DNA of 64,000 nt from NCBI RefSeq assembly GCF_001494595.1, contig NZ_LN929908.1, positions 1,277,716 to 1,341,715 of the forward strand, given 5' to 3'. The position numbers were made by a program, and so were the translations under genes. Shown here piece by piece: positions 29,946 to 40,067 of this stretch. The DNA comes from Mycobacterium sp. M26 (GTDB lineage Bacteria; Actinomycetota; Actinomycetes; Mycobacteriales; Mycobacteriaceae). Every line of letters begins with the position of its first letter. The first letter of the stretch is position 1. A model generated the notes under the pieces. It worked only from the letters and a program-made list of their open reading frames with translations, was not told where the DNA came from and did not search any database.

Positions 29946-30440
29946 CGAATTCAGCGAAACTTACCGACCGGTAAGGATTTGCCAGCAAACATCGAAACGC
30001 CATTTTGGTGAACGATCGTGGACTGACCAACCGAGCAGATGCTTGGGCGGCGCCCGACGCGCGCCGCGACTGACAGAAAATTCTTACATAACGATTCGAT
30101 AACAATCGTGCCTTGATCAGGGAAGTTATTCCTACTCCACCGTAACCACCTGCTTGCAGGACGTTTGTCCCGGTTCGTCTCGGTCGCCGTTCGGCCCCGT
30201 GTTACCGACCGTGTGGTTACCCGTCCGTAGAACTCGTCAGTAACCAATATCAGCGCGAAAATGGACCCGGTTCTTATGCCACTCTTAGTACAGCCGGTAT
30301 GTCCGCAGACCCCTCCCGGAGCGGGGTTGGGGGAGCACTCCGGACACCGTGATTCGACGGGGAATCGCCACGAGCATCTACCGACATACGAAACGAAGCG
30401 CGACGCAACGCGACGACGAGCACCGAGGAGATAAGACAAG
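29946..30440. promoter_or_regulatory. 495-bp non-coding region upstream of fas
   Basis: No gene is seen here. Two palindromes stand out: CTTACCGACCGGTAAG at 29960-29975 (6-bp arms) and ACGATT...AATCGT at 30091-30109. Several GTTACC/GTAACC direct and inverted copies lie between about 30135 and 30245. The AT-richer stretch around 30070-30110 contrasts with the surrounding GC. In mycobacteria fas is controlled by FasR from its upstream region; which element here is the FasR site cannot be told. GAGGAG at 30425 is the ribosome site for fas. Confidence 0.6.
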
Positions 30441-33400
30441 GTGACGATCCACGAGCACGACAGGCTGTCCAAGGGCGACGGATCACGACGCGGTGAGGCC
30501 ATTCAGACCACCCACGCACTCGTCGACCGGCTCAACGCCGGTGAGCCCTACGCCGTCGCGTTCGGCGGTCAGGGCGCGGCCTGGCTGGAGACCCTCGAAG
30601 AGCTGGTGACCTCGGCCGGCATCGAATCCGAGCTGGCCACGCTGGCCGGCGAGGCTGAGCTGCTGCTGGAGCCGGTCGCCAAGGAACTGGTGGTCGTCCG
30701 CCCGATCGGCTTCGAGCCGCTGCGCTGGGTGCGCGCGCTGGCCGCTGAGGAGCCCGTCCCGTCGGCCAAGCAGCTGACCTCGGCCGCGGTGTCGGTGCCG
30801 GGCGTGCTGCTGACCCAGATCGCCGCGGTGCGCGCGCTGGCCCGCCAGGGACTCGACCTGACCGCCACCCCGCCGGTGGCCGTGGCCGGCCACTCGCAGG
30901 GCGTGCTGGCCGTCGAGGCGCTCAAGGCCGCCGGTGCTAAGGACGTCCAGCTCCTGGCCCTGGCCCAGCTGATCGGCGCCGCGGGCACCCTGGTGGCCCG
31001 TCGCCGCGGCATTTCCATCCTCGGTGACCGCCCGCCGATGGTGTCGGTGACCAACGCCGACCCCGAACGCATCTACGAACTCCTCGAAGAGTTTGCTCAG
31101 GATGTCCGCACCGTGCTGCCCCCGGTGCTGTCGATCCGCAACGGACGGCGTTCCGTCGTCATCACCGGGACCCCCGAACAGCTGTCCCGGTTCGAGCTGT
31201 ACTGCGAGCAGATCGCCGAGAACGAGGCCGCCGAGCGCAAGAACAAGCTGCGCGGCGGCGCCGTCTTCTCGCCGGTGTTCGACCCGGTGCAGGTCGAGGT
31301 CGGCTTCCACACCCCGCGGCTGTCCGACGGCATCGACATCGTGGGCCGCTGGGCCCAGGCTGTCGGCTTGGACGTCGACCTGGCCCGCGCCATGACCGAC
31401 GCCATCCTGGTTCAGCAGGTGGACTGGGTCGACGAGGTCGGCGCGTTGAACGACGCCGGCGCCCGCTGGATTCTTGACCTGGGCCCCGGCGACATCCTCA
31501 CCCGGCTTACCGCCCCCGTCATCCGCGGCCTGGGCATCGGCATCGTGCCGGCCGCCACCCGCGGCGGCCAGCGCAACCTGTTCACCGTTGGCGCCGTGCC
31601 CGAGGTGGCCAAGCCGTGGTCGAGCTACGCCCCGTCGGTGGTCACCCTGCCCGACGGTTCGGTGAAGCTGTCCACGAAGTTCACCCGCCTGACCGGGCGC
31701 TCGCCGATCCTGCTGGCCGGCATGACGCCGACCACCGTCGACGCCAAGATCGTGGCCGCGGCCACCAACGGCGGACACTGGGCCGAACTGGCCGGCGGCG
31801 GCCAGGTGACCGAGCCCATCTTCGATCGCCGTATCGCCGAGCTGGAGACCCTGCTCGAGCCGGGCCGCGCCATCCAGTTCAACTCGCTGTTCCTCGACCC
31901 CTACCTGTGGAAGCTCCAGCTCGGCGGCAAGCGGCTGGTGCAGAAGGCCCGCCAGTCCGGCGCGCCGATCGACGGTGTGGTGGTCAGCGCCGGCATCCCC
32001 GAACTCGAAGAGGCCGTCGACCTGATCGACGAGCTGAACTCGGTGGGCATCGCCCACGTGGTGTTCAAGCCCGGCACCGTCGAGCAGATCCGCTCGGTGA
32101 TCCGGATCGCCGCTGAGGTTCCCACCAAGCCGGTGATCGTCCACATCGAGGGCGGCCGCGCCGGTGGCCACCACTCCTGGGAGGACCTCGACGACCTGCT
32201 GCTGAGCACCTACTCGGAGCTGCGTGGCCGCTCGAACATCACGGTGTGCGTCGGCGGTGGCATCGGTACCCCGGAGCGGGCTGCCGAGTACCTGTCCGGC
32301 CGGTGGTCGGAGTCCTACGGCTACCCGCTGATGCCGGTCGACGGCATCCTGGTCGGCACCGCGGCCATGGCCTGCCTGGAGGCCACCACCTCCCCGGCGG
32401 TCAAGCAGCTGCTGGTCGACACCGTCGGCACCGACCAGTGGGTGGGTGCCGGAAAAGCCGTGAACGGCATGGCATCCGGGCGCAGCCAGCTCGGTGCGGA
32501 CATCCACGAGATCGACAACGCCGCCTCACGCTGCGGCCGCCTGCTCGACGAGGTCGCCGGTGACGCCGACGCCGTCGCCGAGCGCCGCGACGAGATCATC
32601 GCCGCGATGGCGCCGACGGCCAAGCCGTACTTCGGTGACGTCGCCGACATGACCTACCGGCAGTGGCTGGATCGCTATGTCGAGCTCGCGATCGGTGCGG
32701 GCGACTCGACCGCCGACACCAAGACCGACGACTCGCCGTGGCTTGACATCACCTGGCGGGACCGCTTCGCCGAGATGCTGCAGCGCGCCGAAGCGCGTCT
32801 GAATGCCGTTGACAATGGCCCGATTCCGACGCTGTTCGCCGACGAGGCGCTGCTGGAGAACCCGGACGCGGCCATCGCCGCGCTGCTGGCGGCCTACCCG
32901 GACGCCGAGACGGTGCTGCTGCACCCGGCCGATGTCCCGTTCTTCGTCCAGCTGTGCAAGGTTCCGGGTAAGCCGGTCAACTTCGTCCCGGTCATCGACA
33001 AGGACGTGCGCCGCTGGTGGCGCAGTGACTCGCTGTGGCAGGCCCACGACGCCCGCTACACCGCCGACCAGGTCTGCGTCATCCCCGGCACCGAGGCTGT
33101 CGCCGGTATCACCCAGGTCGACGAGCCGGTCGCCGAACTGCTCGACCGCTTCGAGAAGGCCGCCGTCGACCAGGCACTGGCCGAAGGTGCCCGCCCCGAG
33201 CCGGTCGCCTCGCGCCTGCAGGTCCGCACCGACGTCGCCGGCCCGCTGGCCATCGTGCTGGATTCGCCCGACGTGCTGTGGGCCGGCCGCACCGCCACCA
33301 ACCCGGTGCACCGGATCGCGCCGCCGTCGGCGTGGCTGGTTCACGACAATCGTTCTGCGACAAACCATTCCACCGGCGCTCGCCTGGAGGTCACCGGTCC

Positions 33401-36400
33401 TGACCGGGTCGTCTTGAGCGTGCCGCTGTCGGGTACCTGGATCGACATCGCCTTCACGCTGCCGGCCACTGTGGTCGACGGCGGAGCCCCGGTGGTGCGC
33501 ACGGAGGACGCCGCCGCCGCGATGCGTGCCGTGCTGGCCATCGCCGCCGGTGTTGACGGCCCCGACGCGCTGCCGCCGGTGGTCAACGGCTCGACCACCG
33601 TCACCGTCGAGTGGGATCCCGAGCGCGTCGCCGACCACACCGGTGTCACCGCGACGTTCGGATCGCCACTGGCGCCGACGCTCTCGATCGTTCCCGACGC
33701 GCTGGTCGGCCGCTGCTGGCCTGCCGTGTTCGCCGCGATCGGTGCCGCGGCCACCGACACCGGCTTCCCGGTCGTCGAGGGTCTGCTGAGCCTGGTGCAC
33801 CTGGACCACGCCGCTCAGCTGCTCAAGCCGCTGCCCAAGGACAAGACCCAATTGACCGTCACCGCAACGGCTTCGGTGGCCACCGACACCGAGGTCGGCC
33901 GCGTCGTCCCGGTCACCGTCAACGTCACCGACGCCAACGGGATCATCCTGGCGGTGCTCGAGGAGCGCTTCGCCATCCGCGGGCGCACCGGTGCGGCCGA
34001 ACTGACCGACCCGGTGCGGGCCGGGGGAGCGGTGTCGGAGAACGCCACCGACACCCCGCGCCGCCGCCGCCGCGACGTCGCCATCCCGGCGCCGGTCGAC
34101 ATGCGGCCGTTCGCCGTGGTCTCCGGTGACCACAACCCGATCCACACCGACCAGGCCGCCGCGCTGCTGGCCGGGCTGGAATCGCCGATCGTGCACGGCA
34201 TGTGGCTGTCGGCCGCCGCCCAGCACGTCGTCACCGCCACCGACGGCAAGCCGGTCCCGCCGGCCAAGCTGATCGGCTGGACCGCCCGCTTCCTGGGCAT
34301 GGTCAAGCCGGGCGACGAGATCGACTTCCGTGTCGACCGCGTCGGAATCGATTTGGGCGCAGAGGTTCTCGAGATCTCGGCCAAGGTCGGCACCGACCTG
34401 GTGATGAGTGCCACCGCCCGGTTGGCCGCACCCAAGACGGTGTATGCCTTCCCCGGCCAGGGCATCCAGTACAAGGGCATGGGCATGGAGGTGCGGGGCC
34501 GGTCCAAGGCCGCCCGCAAGGTCTGGGACAACGCCGACAAGTTCACCCGCGAGACGCTGGGCTTCTCGGTACTGCACGTGGTGCGCGACAACCCGACCAG
34601 CCTGATCGCCTCCGGTGTGCACTACCAGCACCCTGAAGGTGTGCTCTACCTGACGCAGTTCACCCAGGTGGCGATGGCCACCGTCGCGGCCGCGCAGGTG
34701 GCCGAGATGCGCGAGCAGGGTGCCTTCGTCGAGGGCGCGATCGCTTGCGGTCACTCCGTGGGTGAGTACACCGCGCTGGCCTGCGTGTCCGGCGTGTACC
34801 CGCTGGAAGCGCTGCTGGAGGTGGTGTTCCACCGCGGTAGCAAGATGCACGACATCGTCCCGCGTGACGAGATGGGCCGTTCGGACTACCGGCTGGCCGC
34901 CATCCGGCCCTCGCAGATCGAACTCGACGACGCCGACGTGCCCGCCTTCGTCGCCGGAATCGCCGAGAGCACAGGCGAATTCCTGCAGATCGTGAACTTC
35001 AACCTGCGCGGTTCGCAGTATGCGATCGCCGGCACGGTGCGCGGTCTGGAGGCACTGGAGGCCGAGGTCGAGCGGCGCCGCGAGCTCACCGGTGGCAAGC
35101 GCTCGTTCATCCTGGTGCCCGGTATCGACGTGCCGTTCCACTCCAGCGTGCTGCGGGTGGGTGTCGACGACTTCCGTCGCTCGCTGGAGCGCGTCATGCC
35201 GCGCGACGCCGATCCGAACCTGCTGATCGGGCGCTACATCCCGAACCTGGTGCCGCGGCCGTTCACCCTGGACCGCGACTTCATCCAGGAGATCCGCGAT
35301 CTGGTGCCGGCCGAGCCGCTCGACGAGGTGCTCGCCGACTACGACACCTGGCGTAACGAGAAGCCGCGCGAGCTGTGCCGCAAGATCGTCATCGAGCTGC
35401 TGGCCTGGCAGTTCGCCAGCCCGGTGCGCTGGATCGAGACCCAGGACCTGCTCTTCATCGAGGAGGCCGCCGGCGGTCTGGGTGTGGAGCGCTTCGTCGA
35501 GGTCGGCGTCAAGTCCGCGCCGACCGTCGCGGGCCTGGCCAGCAACACCCTGAAGCTGCCCGAATATGCCCACAGCACAGTCGAAGTGCTCAACACCGAG
35601 CGTGACGCCCAGGTGCTGTTCGCCACCGACACCGACCCCGAACCGGAGGAGGAGCCGGCGGCTGCCGAGCCGGTCGCCGCCGATGCGGCTCCTGCCGAGG
35701 CCGCTGCCCCCGCACCGGCGCCGGCTGCTGCGCCGTCCGGCGGGCCGCGTCCTGACGACATCGTCTTCGACGCCGGCGACGCCACCCTGGCGCTGATCGC
35801 GCTGAGCGCCAAGATGCGCATCGACCAGATCGAGCAGCTGGACTCCATCGAGTCGATCACCGACGGTGCGTCCTCGCGGCGCAACCAACTATTGGTCGAC
35901 CTCGGCTCCGAGCTCAATCTGGGCGCGATCGACGGTGCCGCCGAGGCGGACCTGGCCTCGCTGAAGGGGCAGGTCTCGAAGTTGGCCCGCACCTACAAGC
36001 CGTTCGGCCCGGTGCTGTCCGATGCGATCAACGATCAGCTGCGCACCGTGCTCGGCCCGTCCGGCAAGCGGCCGGCGGCCATCGCCGAACGGGTCAAGAA
36101 GACCTGGGAGCTCGGCGACGGCTGGGCCAAGCACGTCACCGCCGAACTGGCGCTGGGCACCCGTGAGGGCAGCAGCGTGCGCGGCGGTTCGCTCGGCGGC
36201 CTGCACGAGGGTGCACTGGCCGACGCTGCCGCCGTCGACAAGGTCATCGACGCCGCGGTCGCCGCGGTGGCAGCCCGTAAGGGCATCGCAGTGTCGCTGC
36301 CGTCGGCCGGTGGTGCCGCCGGTGGTGTGGTGGACTCGGCCGCGCTCGGCGAGTTCGCCGAGAAGGTCACCGGCCGCGACGGTGTGCTGGCGTCGGCCGC

Positions 36401-39400
36401 CCGCCTGGTGCTGGGACAGCTGGGTCTGGACACCCCGGTGTCGGTGCCGGCCGCGGCCACCGACGCCGAACTGATCGACCTGGTCACCACCGAGCTGGGC
36501 TCGGACTGGCCGCGCCTGGTCGCGCCGGCGTTCGACGGCAAGAAGGCGGTGCTGCTCGACGACCGGTGGGCCAGTGCCCGTGAGGATCTGGTCAAGCTCT
36601 GGCTGGCCGACGAAGGCGATATCGACGCCGACTGGACCCGGCTGTCGGAGCGGTTCGAGGGTGCCGGCCACGTGGTCGCGACCCAGGCCAGCTGGTGGCA
36701 GGGGCGTGCACTAGCGGCTGGCCGCACCATCCATGCCTCGCTGTTCGGCCGGATCGCCGCCGGTGCGGAGAACCCCGACAAGGGCCGCTACGGCGATGAG
36801 ATCGCGGTGGTGACCGGTGCGTCCAAGGGCTCGATCGCCGCCTCGGTGGTCGCGCAACTGCTCGACGGCGGAGCCACCGTGGTGGCCACCACGTCCAAGC
36901 TCGACGATGACCGGTTGGACTTCTACAAGAAGATCTACCGCGACAACGCCCGCTTCGGCGCGGCGCTGTGGATCGTCCCGGCCAACATGGCGTCCTACGC
37001 CGATATCGACGCCCTGGTGTCGTGGGTCGGCAGCGAGCAGACCGAAAGCCTTGGGCCGCAGTCGATTCACCTCAAGGATGCGCAGACCCCGACGCTGCTG
37101 TTCCCGTTCGCCGCACCGCGGGTGGCCGGGGACATGTCGGAGGCCGGCTCGCGCTCCGAGATGGAGATGAAGGTGCTGCTGTGGGCCGTCGAGCGGCTCA
37201 TCGGTGGGCTGTCGTCCATCGGCGCCGAGCGCGACATCGCCTCGCGTCTGCACGTGGTGCTGCCCGGTTCACCCAACCGCGGCATGTTCGGTGGTGACGG
37301 CGCCTACGGCGAGTCCAAGTCCGCACTGGACGCGGTGGTCAACCGCTGGAACGCCGAATCGTCCTGGGCGCAGCGCGTCAGCTTCGCGCACGCCCTGATC
37401 GGCTGGACCAAGGGCACCGGCCTGATGGGTCACAACGACGCCATCGTCGATGCGGTCGAGGAAGCCGGGGTCACCACCTACACCACCGCGGAGATGGCAG
37501 CCATGCTGCTCGACCTCTGCTCGGTGGACGCCAAGGTGGCCGCGGCCAACGCGCCGCTGAAGGTCGACCTCACCGGTGGCCTGGGTGACGTCCAGCTGGA
37601 CATGGCCGAGCTGGCTGCCAAGGCCCGCGAGGAGATGACGGCCGAGGCTGCCGCCGATGACGACGAACCGGCACCGGGCACCATCGCCGCGTTGCCGTCG
37701 CCGCCGCGCGGACTCACGGCCACCACTCCGCCGGAGTGGGCCGATATCGACGTCGACCCGGCCGATCTGGTGGTCATCGTCGGCGGTGCTGAACTCGGCC
37801 CGTACGGCTCGTCGCGCACCCGCTTCGAGATGGAGGTCGACAACGAGCTGTCGGCCGCCGGTGTCCTCGAGCTGGCCTGGACCACCGGGCTGATCACGTG
37901 GGAGGACGACCCGAAGCCGGGTTGGTACGACGTCGCCTCCGGTGACCTGGTCGACGAGGCCGAACTGGTGGAGCGCTACCACGACACCGTCGTGGAACGG
38001 TGCGGCATCCGCGAATTCGTCGACGACGGTGCCATCGGTGCCGACCACTCCCCGCAGCTGCTGGTCAGTGTCTTCCTGGACAAGGACTTCAGCTTCGTGG
38101 TGGCCAACGAGGCGGAGGCTCGGGCGTTCGAGCAGGCCGACCCCGATCACACCGTGGTGCTGCCCGTCCCGGATTCCGGCGACTGGCAGGTGATCCGCAA
38201 GGCGGGCACCGAGATTCGGGTGCCGCGCAAGGCCAAGCTGTCGCGCACCGTGGGTGGTCAGATCCCCACCGGGTTCGACCCGACTGTGTGGGGTATCAGC
38301 CCCGACATGGTCAGCTCGGCCGACCGGGTGGCGCTGTGGAACATCGTCGCCACGGTGGACGCGTTCCTGTCATCGGGCTTCACCCCGACCGAACTGATGC
38401 GCTGGGTGCACCCCAGCCTGGTGGCCAGCACGCAGGGCACCGGTATCGGCGGCCTGACGAGCATGCAGACCATGTTCCACGGCAACCTGCTGGGTACTGC
38501 CAAGCCGAACGACATCCTGCAGGAAGTTCTGCCGAATGTTGTTGCAGCCCATGTGATGCAGTCCTACGTGGGCGGTTACGGCGCGATGGTCCACCCGGTG
38601 GGCGCCTGCGCCACGGCCGCGGTGTCGGTCGAGGAGGGTGTCGACAAGATCCGGCTCGGCAAGGCCGAACTGGTGGTCGCCGGCGGCTTTGACGACATGA
38701 CCTCGGACGCCATCACCGGCTTCGGTGACATGTCGGCCACCGCGGACACCGAGATGATGCGCGCCAAGGGCATCAGCGATTCGAAGATCTCCCGTGCCAA
38801 CGACCGTCGCCGGCTGGGCTTCCTGGAAGCCCAGGGTGGTGGCACCATCCTGCTGGCCCGCGGTGACCTGGCGCTGAAGATGGGTCTGCCGGTGCTGGCC
38901 GTGGTCGGCTACGCGCAGAGCTTCGGCGACGGCGTGCACACCTCGATCCCGGCTCCGGGGCTCGGTGCGCTGGGCGCCGGTCGCGGCGGCAAGGATTCGG
39001 TGCTGGCCCGCTCGCTGGCCAAGCTGGGCGTGGGAGCCGACGACATCGCGGTGATCTCCAAGCACGACACCTCGACGCTGGCCAATGATCCCAACGAGAC
39101 CGAGCTGCACGAGCGGCTGGCCGACTCGATGGGCCGTTCGCAGGGTGCCCCGCTGTTCATCGTGTCGCAGAAGACGCTGACGGGTCACGCCAAGGGCGGT
39201 GCCGCGGTCTTCCAGATGATGGGCCTGTGCCAGGTGCTGCGCGAGGGCGTCATTCCGCCGAACCGCAGCCTGGACTGCGTCGACGACGAGCTGGCCACCT
39301 CGGGCCACTTCGTGTGGGCGCGCGAAACCCTGCGTCTGGGTGACAAGTTCCCGCTGAAGGCGGGCCTGGTCACCAGCCTGGGCTTCGGTCACGTGTCGGG

Positions 39401-39659
39401 TCTGATCGCCCTGGTCCATCCGCAGGCGTTCCTGGCCTCGCTCACCGCCGAGCAGCGTGCGGACTACCTCGCGCGGGCCCAGCAGCGGGTGCTGGCCGGA
39501 CAGCGGCGGCTGGCCTCGGCCATCGCCGGTGGGCGACCGCTCTACGAGAAGCCCGCTGATCGCCGGTTCGACCACGATCTGCCGGAGAAGCGTCAGGAGG
39601 CGGCAATGCTGCTCGACCCGGCGTCGCGCCTCGGCGATCACGATATTTACGTGCGGTAG
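30441..39659 (+). CDS. fas: Type I fatty acid synthase
   Basis: 3,072 residues, full length for mycobacterial FAS-I. Domain order seen: acetyltransferase with GHSQG (S152), enoyl reductase (TGRSPILLAGMTPT onward), dehydratase (GDHNPIHTD hot-dog motif), malonyl/palmitoyl transferase with GHSVGEY (S1439), an Ala/Pro-rich linker (about 1733-1765), ACP-like segment with DSIES (S1802 as likely phosphopantetheine site), ketoreductase with VTGASKGSIA near 2124, and ketosynthase with the active Cys in GACATAAVS (C2723). It makes C16-C26 acyl-CoAs de novo for phospholipid and mycolate synthesis. GTG 30441 with GAGGAG ten bases upstream. acpS, whose product activates it, follows after 11 bp. Confidence 0.98.
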   Translation: MTIHEHDRLSKGDGSRRGEAIQTTHALVDRLNAGEPYAVAFGGQGAAWLETLEELVTSAGIESELATLAGEAELLLEPVAKELVVVRPIGFEPLRWVRALAAEEPVPSAKQLTSAAVSVPGVLLTQIAAVRALARQGLDLTATPPVAVAGHSQGVLAVEALKAAGAKDVQLLALAQLIGAAGTLVARRRGISILGDRPPMVSVTNADPERIYELLEEFAQDVRTVLPPVLSIRNGRRSVVITGTPEQLSRFELYCEQIAENEAAERKNKLRGGAVFSPVFDPVQVEVGFHTPRLSDGIDIVGRWAQAVGLDVDLARAMTDAILVQQVDWVDEVGALNDAGARWILDLGPGDILTRLTAPVIRGLGIGIVPAATRGGQRNLFTVGAVPEVAKPWSSYAPSVVTLPDGSVKLSTKFTRLTGRSPILLAGMTPTTVDAKIVAAATNGGHWAELAGGGQVTEPIFDRRIAELETLLEPGRAIQFNSLFLDPYLWKLQLGGKRLVQKARQSGAPIDGVVVSAGIPELEEAVDLIDELNSVGIAHVVFKPGTVEQIRSVIRIAAEVPTKPVIVHIEGGRAGGHHSWEDLDDLLLSTYSELRGRSNITVCVGGGIGTPERAAEYLSGRWSESYGYPLMPVDGILVGTAAMACLEATTSPAVKQLLVDTVGTDQWVGAGKAVNGMASGRSQLGADIHEIDNAASRCGRLLDEVAGDADAVAERRDEIIAAMAPTAKPYFGDVADMTYRQWLDRYVELAIGAGDSTADTKTDDSPWLDITWRDRFAEMLQRAEARLNAVDNGPIPTLFADEALLENPDAAIAALLAAYPDAETVLLHPADVPFFVQLCKVPGKPVNFVPVIDKDVRRWWRSDSLWQAHDARYTADQVCVIPGTEAVAGITQVDEPVAELLDRFEKAAVDQALAEGARPEPVASRLQVRTDVAGPLAIVLDSPDVLWAGRTATNPVHRIAPPSAWLVHDNRSATNHSTGARLEVTGPDRVVLSVPLSGTWIDIAFTLPATVVDGGAPVVRTEDAAAAMRAVLAIAAGVDGPDALPPVVNGSTTVTVEWDPERVADHTGVTATFGSPLAPTLSIVPDALVGRCWPAVFAAIGAAATDTGFPVVEGLLSLVHLDHAAQLLKPLPKDKTQLTVTATASVATDTEVGRVVPVTVNVTDANGIILAVLEERFAIRGRTGAAELTDPVRAGGAVSENATDTPRRRRRDVAIPAPVDMRPFAVVSGDHNPIHTDQAAALLAGLESPIVHGMWLSAAAQHVVTATDGKPVPPAKLIGWTARFLGMVKPGDEIDFRVDRVGIDLGAEVLEISAKVGTDLVMSATARLAAPKTVYAFPGQGIQYKGMGMEVRGRSKAARKVWDNADKFTRETLGFSVLHVVRDNPTSLIASGVHYQHPEGVLYLTQFTQVAMATVAAAQVAEMREQGAFVEGAIACGHSVGEYTALACVSGVYPLEALLEVVFHRGSKMHDIVPRDEMGRSDYRLAAIRPSQIELDDADVPAFVAGIAESTGEFLQIVNFNLRGSQYAIAGTVRGLEALEAEVERRRELTGGKRSFILVPGIDVPFHSSVLRVGVDDFRRSLERVMPRDADPNLLIGRYIPNLVPRPFTLDRDFIQEIRDLVPAEPLDEVLADYDTWRNEKPRELCRKIVIELLAWQFASPVRWIETQDLLFIEEAAGGLGVERFVEVGVKSAPTVAGLASNTLKLPEYAHSTVEVLNTERDAQVLFATDTDPEPEEEPAAAEPVAADAAPAEAAAPAPAPAAAPSGGPRPDDIVFDAGDATLALIALSAKMRIDQIEQLDSIESITDGASSRRNQLLVDLGSELNLGAIDGAAEADLASLKGQVSKLARTYKPFGPVLSDAINDQLRTVLGPSGKRPAAIAERVKKTWELGDGWAKHVTAELALGTREGSSVRGGSLGGLHEGALADAAAVDKVIDAAVAAVAARKGIAVSLPSAGGAAGGVVDSAALGEFAEKVTGRDGVLASAARLVLGQLGLDTPVSVPAAATDAELIDLVTTELGSDWPRLVAPAFDGKKAVLLDDRWASAREDLVKLWLADEGDIDADWTRLSERFEGAGHVVATQASWWQGRALAAGRTIHASLFGRIAAGAENPDKGRYGDEIAVVTGASKGSIAASVVAQLLDGGATVVATTSKLDDDRLDFYKKIYRDNARFGAALWIVPANMASYADIDALVSWVGSEQTESLGPQSIHLKDAQTPTLLFPFAAPRVAGDMSEAGSRSEMEMKVLLWAVERLIGGLSSIGAERDIASRLHVVLPGSPNRGMFGGDGAYGESKSALDAVVNRWNAESSWAQRVSFAHALIGWTKGTGLMGHNDAIVDAVEEAGVTTYTTAEMAAMLLDLCSVDAKVAAANAPLKVDLTGGLGDVQLDMAELAAKAREEMTAEAAADDDEPAPGTIAALPSPPRGLTATTPPEWADIDVDPADLVVIVGGAELGPYGSSRTRFEMEVDNELSAAGVLELAWTTGLITWEDDPKPGWYDVASGDLVDEAELVERYHDTVVERCGIREFVDDGAIGADHSPQLLVSVFLDKDFSFVVANEAEARAFEQADPDHTVVLPVPDSGDWQVIRKAGTEIRVPRKAKLSRTVGGQIPTGFDPTVWGISPDMVSSADRVALWNIVATVDAFLSSGFTPTELMRWVHPSLVASTQGTGIGGLTSMQTMFHGNLLGTAKPNDILQEVLPNVVAAHVMQSYVGGYGAMVHPVGACATAAVSVEEGVDKIRLGKAELVVAGGFDDMTSDAITGFGDMSATADTEMMRAKGISDSKISRANDRRRLGFLEAQGGGTILLARGDLALKMGLPVLAVVGYAQSFGDGVHTSIPAPGLGALGAGRGGKDSVLARSLAKLGVGADDIAVISKHDTSTLANDPNETELHERLADSMGRSQGAPLFIVSQKTLTGHAKGGAAVFQMMGLCQVLREGVIPPNRSLDCVDDELATSGHFVWARETLRLGDKFPLKAGLVTSLGFGHVSGLIALVHPQAFLASLTAEQRADYLARAQQRVLAGQRRLASAIAGGRPLYEKPADRRFDHDLPEKRQEAAMLLDPASRLGDHDIYVR

Positions 39660-39670
39660 GGTCTGTCGGC

Positions 39671-40063
39671 GTGGCGATTGTGGGTGTGGGTATCGACGTG
39701 GTGTCCATCCCGGATTTCGCCGAGCAGGTCGACCAGCCCGGGACGGTGTTCGCCGAGACGTTCACCCCGGGTGAGCGCCGCGACGCGGCCGACAAGAGTT
39801 CGGTCGCGGCGCGGCACCTCGCCGCTCGGTGGGCCGCCAAGGAGGCGGTGATCAAGGCCTGGTCGGGGTCCCGGTTCGCGCAGCGCCCCGTGCTGCCGGA
39901 GGGCATCCACCGCGATATCGAGGTGATCACCGATATGTGGGGCCGGCCCAAGGTCCGGCTCACCGGCGCGATCGCCGAGCACCTGGCCGAGGTCACCATC
40001 CACGTGTCGCTGACCCACGAGGGGGACACCGCCGCGGCGGTGGCCATCCTGGAGACGCTGTAA
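39671..40063 (+). CDS. acpS: Holo-[acyl-carrier-protein] synthase
   Basis: 130 residues. VGIDVVSIPDF near the start holds the Mg2+ Asp, and WAAKEAVIKAW the conserved Glu/Lys of AcpS enzymes. It transfers phosphopantetheine from CoA to carrier domains, including the ACP domain of FAS-I encoded immediately upstream. GTG 39671 lies 11 bp after the fas stop, indicating one transcript. It converges on the PE-PPE gene with a 4-bp gap. Confidence 0.96.
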   Translation: MAIVGVGIDVVSIPDFAEQVDQPGTVFAETFTPGERRDAADKSSVAARHLAARWAAKEAVIKAWSGSRFAQRPVLPEGIHRDIEVITDMWGRPKVRLTGAIAEHLAEVTIHVSLTHEGDTAAAVAILETL

Positions 40064-40067
40064 CCCG

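Noticed and set aside
32526..35888. A 1,120-residue open frame on the strand opposite fas, and other very long antisense frames (for example 14316-16829 minus, 75-1823 plus)
   Set aside because: They mirror well-conserved genes in high-GC DNA, where the opposite frame is rarely interrupted; their translations are low-complexity, rich in His, Arg, Gly and Val, without recognisable domains.
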